Source of the DNA: Morganella morganii_D
Lineage (GTDB): Bacteria; Pseudomonadota; Gammaproteobacteria; Enterobacterales; Enterobacteriaceae
Direction: 5' to 3'
Assembly: GCA_044772875.1 (NCBI GenBank)
Contig: CP173058.1
Location: forward strand, 1,240,001-1,304,000
DNA length: 64,000 nt
Under the pieces are notes generated by a model. The model worked only from the letters and a program-made list of their open reading frames with translations, did no database searches and was not told the DNA's origin. The position numbers were made by a program, and so were the translations under genes. Positions 61,747-64,000 of the stretch are shown here, one piece after another (within the stretch, counting starts at the first letter, position 1; each line of letters opens with the position of its first letter).

Positions 61747-62487
61747 TCAGCGGAACAGCGGGATCACGCCGCAGGTCTGCCGGTGCGGGTGGTTAACCGG
61801 CACGACAGAAACCGGAAGTTGATACAGCTTTCCCAGGTTCTCTTCAGTCAGCAGTGCGGATGTCTGACCAAACTGTGCCTGTGTGCCGTCAAACAGTAAC
61901 AATGAATAATCCGCAATATGCAGGGCATGCTGCGGGTAATGACTGGTAAATAAGATGGTTTTTCCGCGTTGGGCGGCCAGCATTTTCAGAACGGAAAGAA
62001 CGGTATCCTGGTTAGCCAGATCCAGCGCAGAAGTGGGCTCATCCAGGATCAGGATCTCCGGTTCACCGGCCAGTGCGCGGGCAATCATCACCATTTGTTT
62101 CTCACCGCCGCTGAGCAGGTTAAATGGGGTATCCGCAAACGGGGTTAATCCGAGGTCTGCCATAGCCTGCTCTGTGATGTCATGATCACGCAGGGAAGGG
62201 GATGCATACCAGGGCAGATGACGAACCCGCCCGAGGCTGACCATGGTGCGGACAGAGTAATTAAACAGTGCTCCGCTGAGTTGCGGAACATAGGTTGCCG
62301 GTGCATTGAGCTGCACAGTACCGGTCGCGCCTTTTTGCAGGCTGAGCAGCAGGCGCAGCAAAGTTGTTTTCCCCCGGCCGTTCGGGCCGAGAACAGCGGC
62401 GATGGTTCCCGGCGGCTGGCGGAATGTGAGTTCGTCAAATAACGGACGTTTACCGGTGTGGTAACTGAGTTGATTAATCCGGATCAC
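61747..62487 (-). CDS. Iron/siderophore-type ABC transporter ATPase (FecE/BtuD-like)
   Basis: This 246-residue ATP-binding subunit has Walker A GPNGRGKTT (about residues 34-42), signature LLSGGEKQMVMIARAL, Walker B ILILDEPTSALD and the switch histidine in FTSHYPQH. It overlaps the permease gene by 4 bases. It is most like the ATPases of siderophore, haem and cobalamin importers (FecE group). Substrate is unknown. The order binding protein, permease, ATPase, cupin, methyltransferase forms one transcription unit on the minus strand. Confidence 0.88.
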   Translation of the reverse strand: MIRINQLSYHTGKRPLFDELTFRQPPGTIAAVLGPNGRGKTTLLRLLLSLQKGATGTVQLNAPATYVPQLSGALFNYSVRTMVSLGRVRHLPWYASPSLRDHDITEQAMADLGLTPFADTPFNLLSGGEKQMVMIARALAGEPEILILDEPTSALDLANQDTVLSVLKMLAAQRGKTILFTSHYPQHALHIADYSLLLFDGTQAQFGQTSALLTEENLGKLYQLPVSVVPVNHPHRQTCGVIPLFR

Positions 62488-63506
62488 AGGTCTGCCACCT
62501 TTTTATTCATAGAGCGAATGAGCAGGGCGAAAATTGGCGCTCCGATCAGCGCGGTGATCACACTCAGCGGAATTTCCGCGCTGGTCATACTGCGTGCCAG
62601 AGTATCGACGGCGATCAGGTAGATAGCACCTGTCAGAGCACTGGCGGGCAGAAGGACGCGGTGGTCATGTCCGCTGATCAGTCGCGCGATATGCGGGATA
62701 ATCAGCCCGACCCAGCCGATGGTGCCGGAAACAGCCACGGTGGCGCTGGTGATCAACGTAACGCAGACCAGGATAGTCCAGCGGGTTGCGGTGACGGGCA
62801 GCCCCAGCGCCTGTGCGTTTTCCTCGCCGAGGGATAGCACATTGATGCGAAAGCGAAGGGCAAAAATAATCCCCCCTGCAATTATGACAACCGGCAGTAA
62901 CACACTGACTTTCAGGTAGGTTGCGGTGGCAAAACTGCCCATCAGCCAGAAGACGATGGTTTGCAGGGTATTGTTCGGATCGGCAAAATAGGTGATCAGC
63001 GAAATCAGGGCGGCAAAAAAAGCATTAATAATCACGCCCGCAAGGATCAGCATCAGAAGACTGCTGCCGTGCCGGTTAAGCCCCAGCAGAAAGACCAGCA
63101 CAATGGCCAGCAGACCACCGAGAAAGGCAAAACTAATGGTGATAAACAAAGAGGAGAAGAGCAGCAGTGCCAGTGCACCGCCCAGTGCCGCACCGGATGA
63201 AACACCGATAATCTGCGGCCCCACCAGCGGGTTGCGGAAGATGCCCTGTAATGCCGCACCGGCAACCGCGAGACCGGCACCGGCCAGTCCGGCGATCAGA
63301 ATGCGCGGCAGACGGACATACAGCACCACATTTTCAGCGGTGCGGCTGTATTCCGAAGACGGGATGCGTCCGGTCAGGGTATCCGCCAGGATTTGCAAAA
63401 CTGTTGTCACAGAGACCGCATAGCGCCCGGCACACAGCGCAAGCACGATGGTCAGTAATAACAGGGCAGATAACAGGCACCATTGCAGACGGGATTTTCG
63501 CATCAC
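62484..63506 (-). CDS. FecCD-family ABC transporter permease
   Basis: This 340-residue permease has about ten hydrophobic segments. The FecCD signature is present: RLPRILIAGLAGAGLAVAGAALQGIFRNPLVGPQIIGVSSGAALGG (about residues 68-112, key residues GA-LQG and NPL) and the coupling helix segment GTIGWVGLIIPHIARLISGHDHR. One permease gene suffices as a homodimer. It overlaps the binding-protein gene by 4 bases upstream and the ATPase gene by 4 bases downstream. Confidence 0.9.
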   Translation of the reverse strand: MMRKSRLQWCLLSALLLLTIVLALCAGRYAVSVTTVLQILADTLTGRIPSSEYSRTAENVVLYVRLPRILIAGLAGAGLAVAGAALQGIFRNPLVGPQIIGVSSGAALGGALALLLFSSLFITISFAFLGGLLAIVLVFLLGLNRHGSSLLMLILAGVIINAFFAALISLITYFADPNNTLQTIVFWLMGSFATATYLKVSVLLPVVIIAGGIIFALRFRINVLSLGEENAQALGLPVTATRWTILVCVTLITSATVAVSGTIGWVGLIIPHIARLISGHDHRVLLPASALTGAIYLIAVDTLARSMTSAEIPLSVITALIGAPIFALLIRSMNKKVADL

Positions 63507-64000
63507 GGCCGCCCCATCAGTGTCAGATAATCACGGCCTTCCCGGTTCAGATCAAGCTGCAGAATGCGGTCTGTTTCCTCATCGGTGAGAGAATAGCCGT
63601 ACAGTTGCAGATAGCGTTTGCGGATCTCTTCCCGCAGCGGAAATGCTGCGCTTTCCGGATGAAAAACCTGAGCCAGCCACTGCCAGTAGAGCGGTGTTTC
63701 CTGATTAGGCGCATCCCAGATAAAGCCGCCGATTGGCAGTTTATAGACCCGTTTGTTCTTTACCGCCGTTACATCACTGAGCATCGGGTTATTATAAATA
63801 TCAGCAGGTGCCAGTCCGGCCTCAAAATTGCCCAGCAGGATAATATCCGGATCCCACACCAGAATCTGTTCGATATTCAGGGTGCGCGGGCCGGTCAGGT
63901 CACGGTTGAGGCTGACACCTCCGGCGAGTGCAAAATCTGTATTGTTATGAGAGGTGGATCCGAAAGTCTGAATACTCTGCTTAAAATGGGAGAGGTAAAG
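63503..64000 (-). CDS. Metal/siderophore ABC transporter substrate-binding protein (C-terminal part, cut by window edge)
   Basis: The frame is open to the right edge, so at least 165 C-terminal codons are present. The visible part reads LYLSHFKQSIQTFGSTSHNN, then LAGGVSLNRDLTGPRTLNIE, QILVWDPDIILLGNFE and, near the end, KRVYKLPIGGFIWDAPNQET. The pattern VWDPDIILL followed by VKNKRVYKLP is typical of the TroA/BtuF-like class III binding proteins that bind iron complexes, haem or cobalamin. The Met at 63859 is internal, not the start. It overlaps the permease by 4 bases. Confidence 0.85.
   Translation of the reverse strand, partial: LYLSHFKQSIQTFGSTSHNNTDFALAGGVSLNRDLTGPRTLNIEQILVWDPDIILLGNFEAGLAPADIYNNPMLSDVTAVKNKRVYKLPIGGFIWDAPNQETPLYWQWLAQVFHPESAAFPLREEIRKRYLQLYGYSLTDEETDRILQLDLNREGRDYLTLMGRP

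Noticed and set aside
1..64000. CRISPR arrays, rRNA genes, insertion sequences and phage integrases
   Set aside because: No regularly spaced repeats, rRNA-like sequence or transposase/integrase-like protein was seen anywhere in the window.

Overview
The window reads as a chromosomal stretch of a gammaproteobacterium in the Enterobacterales, most likely Morganellaceae (Morganella or a close relative). This is inferred from protein similarity to E. coli, moderate G+C, and mostly E. coli-like gene blocks: ruvCAB with yebC, nudB and aspS; znuA facing znuCB; lpxM, pykA, hexR and zwf; lsr; minCDE; and ycgLMN. No database search was possible, so the species is an inference.

Layout. 0-8.5 kb: the start of a membrane protein, a SulP transporter (DauA), tRNA-Ser(GGA) with a textbook promoter and terminator, ghrA, ycdY, a CitMHS-type citrate carrier, yceB, mdtH and rimJ. 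8.5-21.5 kb: murJ, argS, yecM, cutC, cmoB/cmoA, yecN, aspS, nudB, yebC and ruvCAB. 21.7-23.6 kb: an amidotransferase gene followed by an AT-rich islet with a T6SS amidase effector and immunity pair (Tae4/Tai4). 23.6-33.2 kb: znuBC and znuA around a Zur box, mepM, lpxM, pykA, hexR, and zwf behind two HexR-type palindromes. 33.2-34.4 kb: mdtJI preceded by a 34-codon leader ORF that looks like a polyamine-sensing arrest peptide.

34.5-38.2 kb is an accessory islet: a broken response-regulator gene, an unknown secreted protein, and a bacteriocin-like toxin and immunity locus in which both genes carry a one-base frame disruption. 38.3-47.2 kb is the complete AI-2 uptake and processing system, lsrACDBFG divergent from lsrRK. 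47.3-59.1 kb is a housekeeping run: a RidA paralogue, yoaA, tsaB, a Slp-family lipoprotein gene, fadD, rnd, minCDE, ycgL, an MltB-like transglycosylase, ycgM and ycgN. 59.2-60.5 kb is a second interbacterial-competition islet, with a 5'-truncated metallopeptidase effector remnant carrying an in-frame amber codon and an intact putative immunity lipoprotein. 60.6-64 kb is a FecBCD-type metal or siderophore ABC transporter joined to a cupin and a SAM methyltransferase; it runs off the right edge.

The most notable points are the mdtU-like leader peptide, three separate toxin and immunity loci (one intact, two decaying) with no secretion machinery nearby, a 17-nt perfect palindrome between hexR and pykA, a long imperfect inverted repeat near 47.2 kb, and a possible small RNA upstream of fadD.
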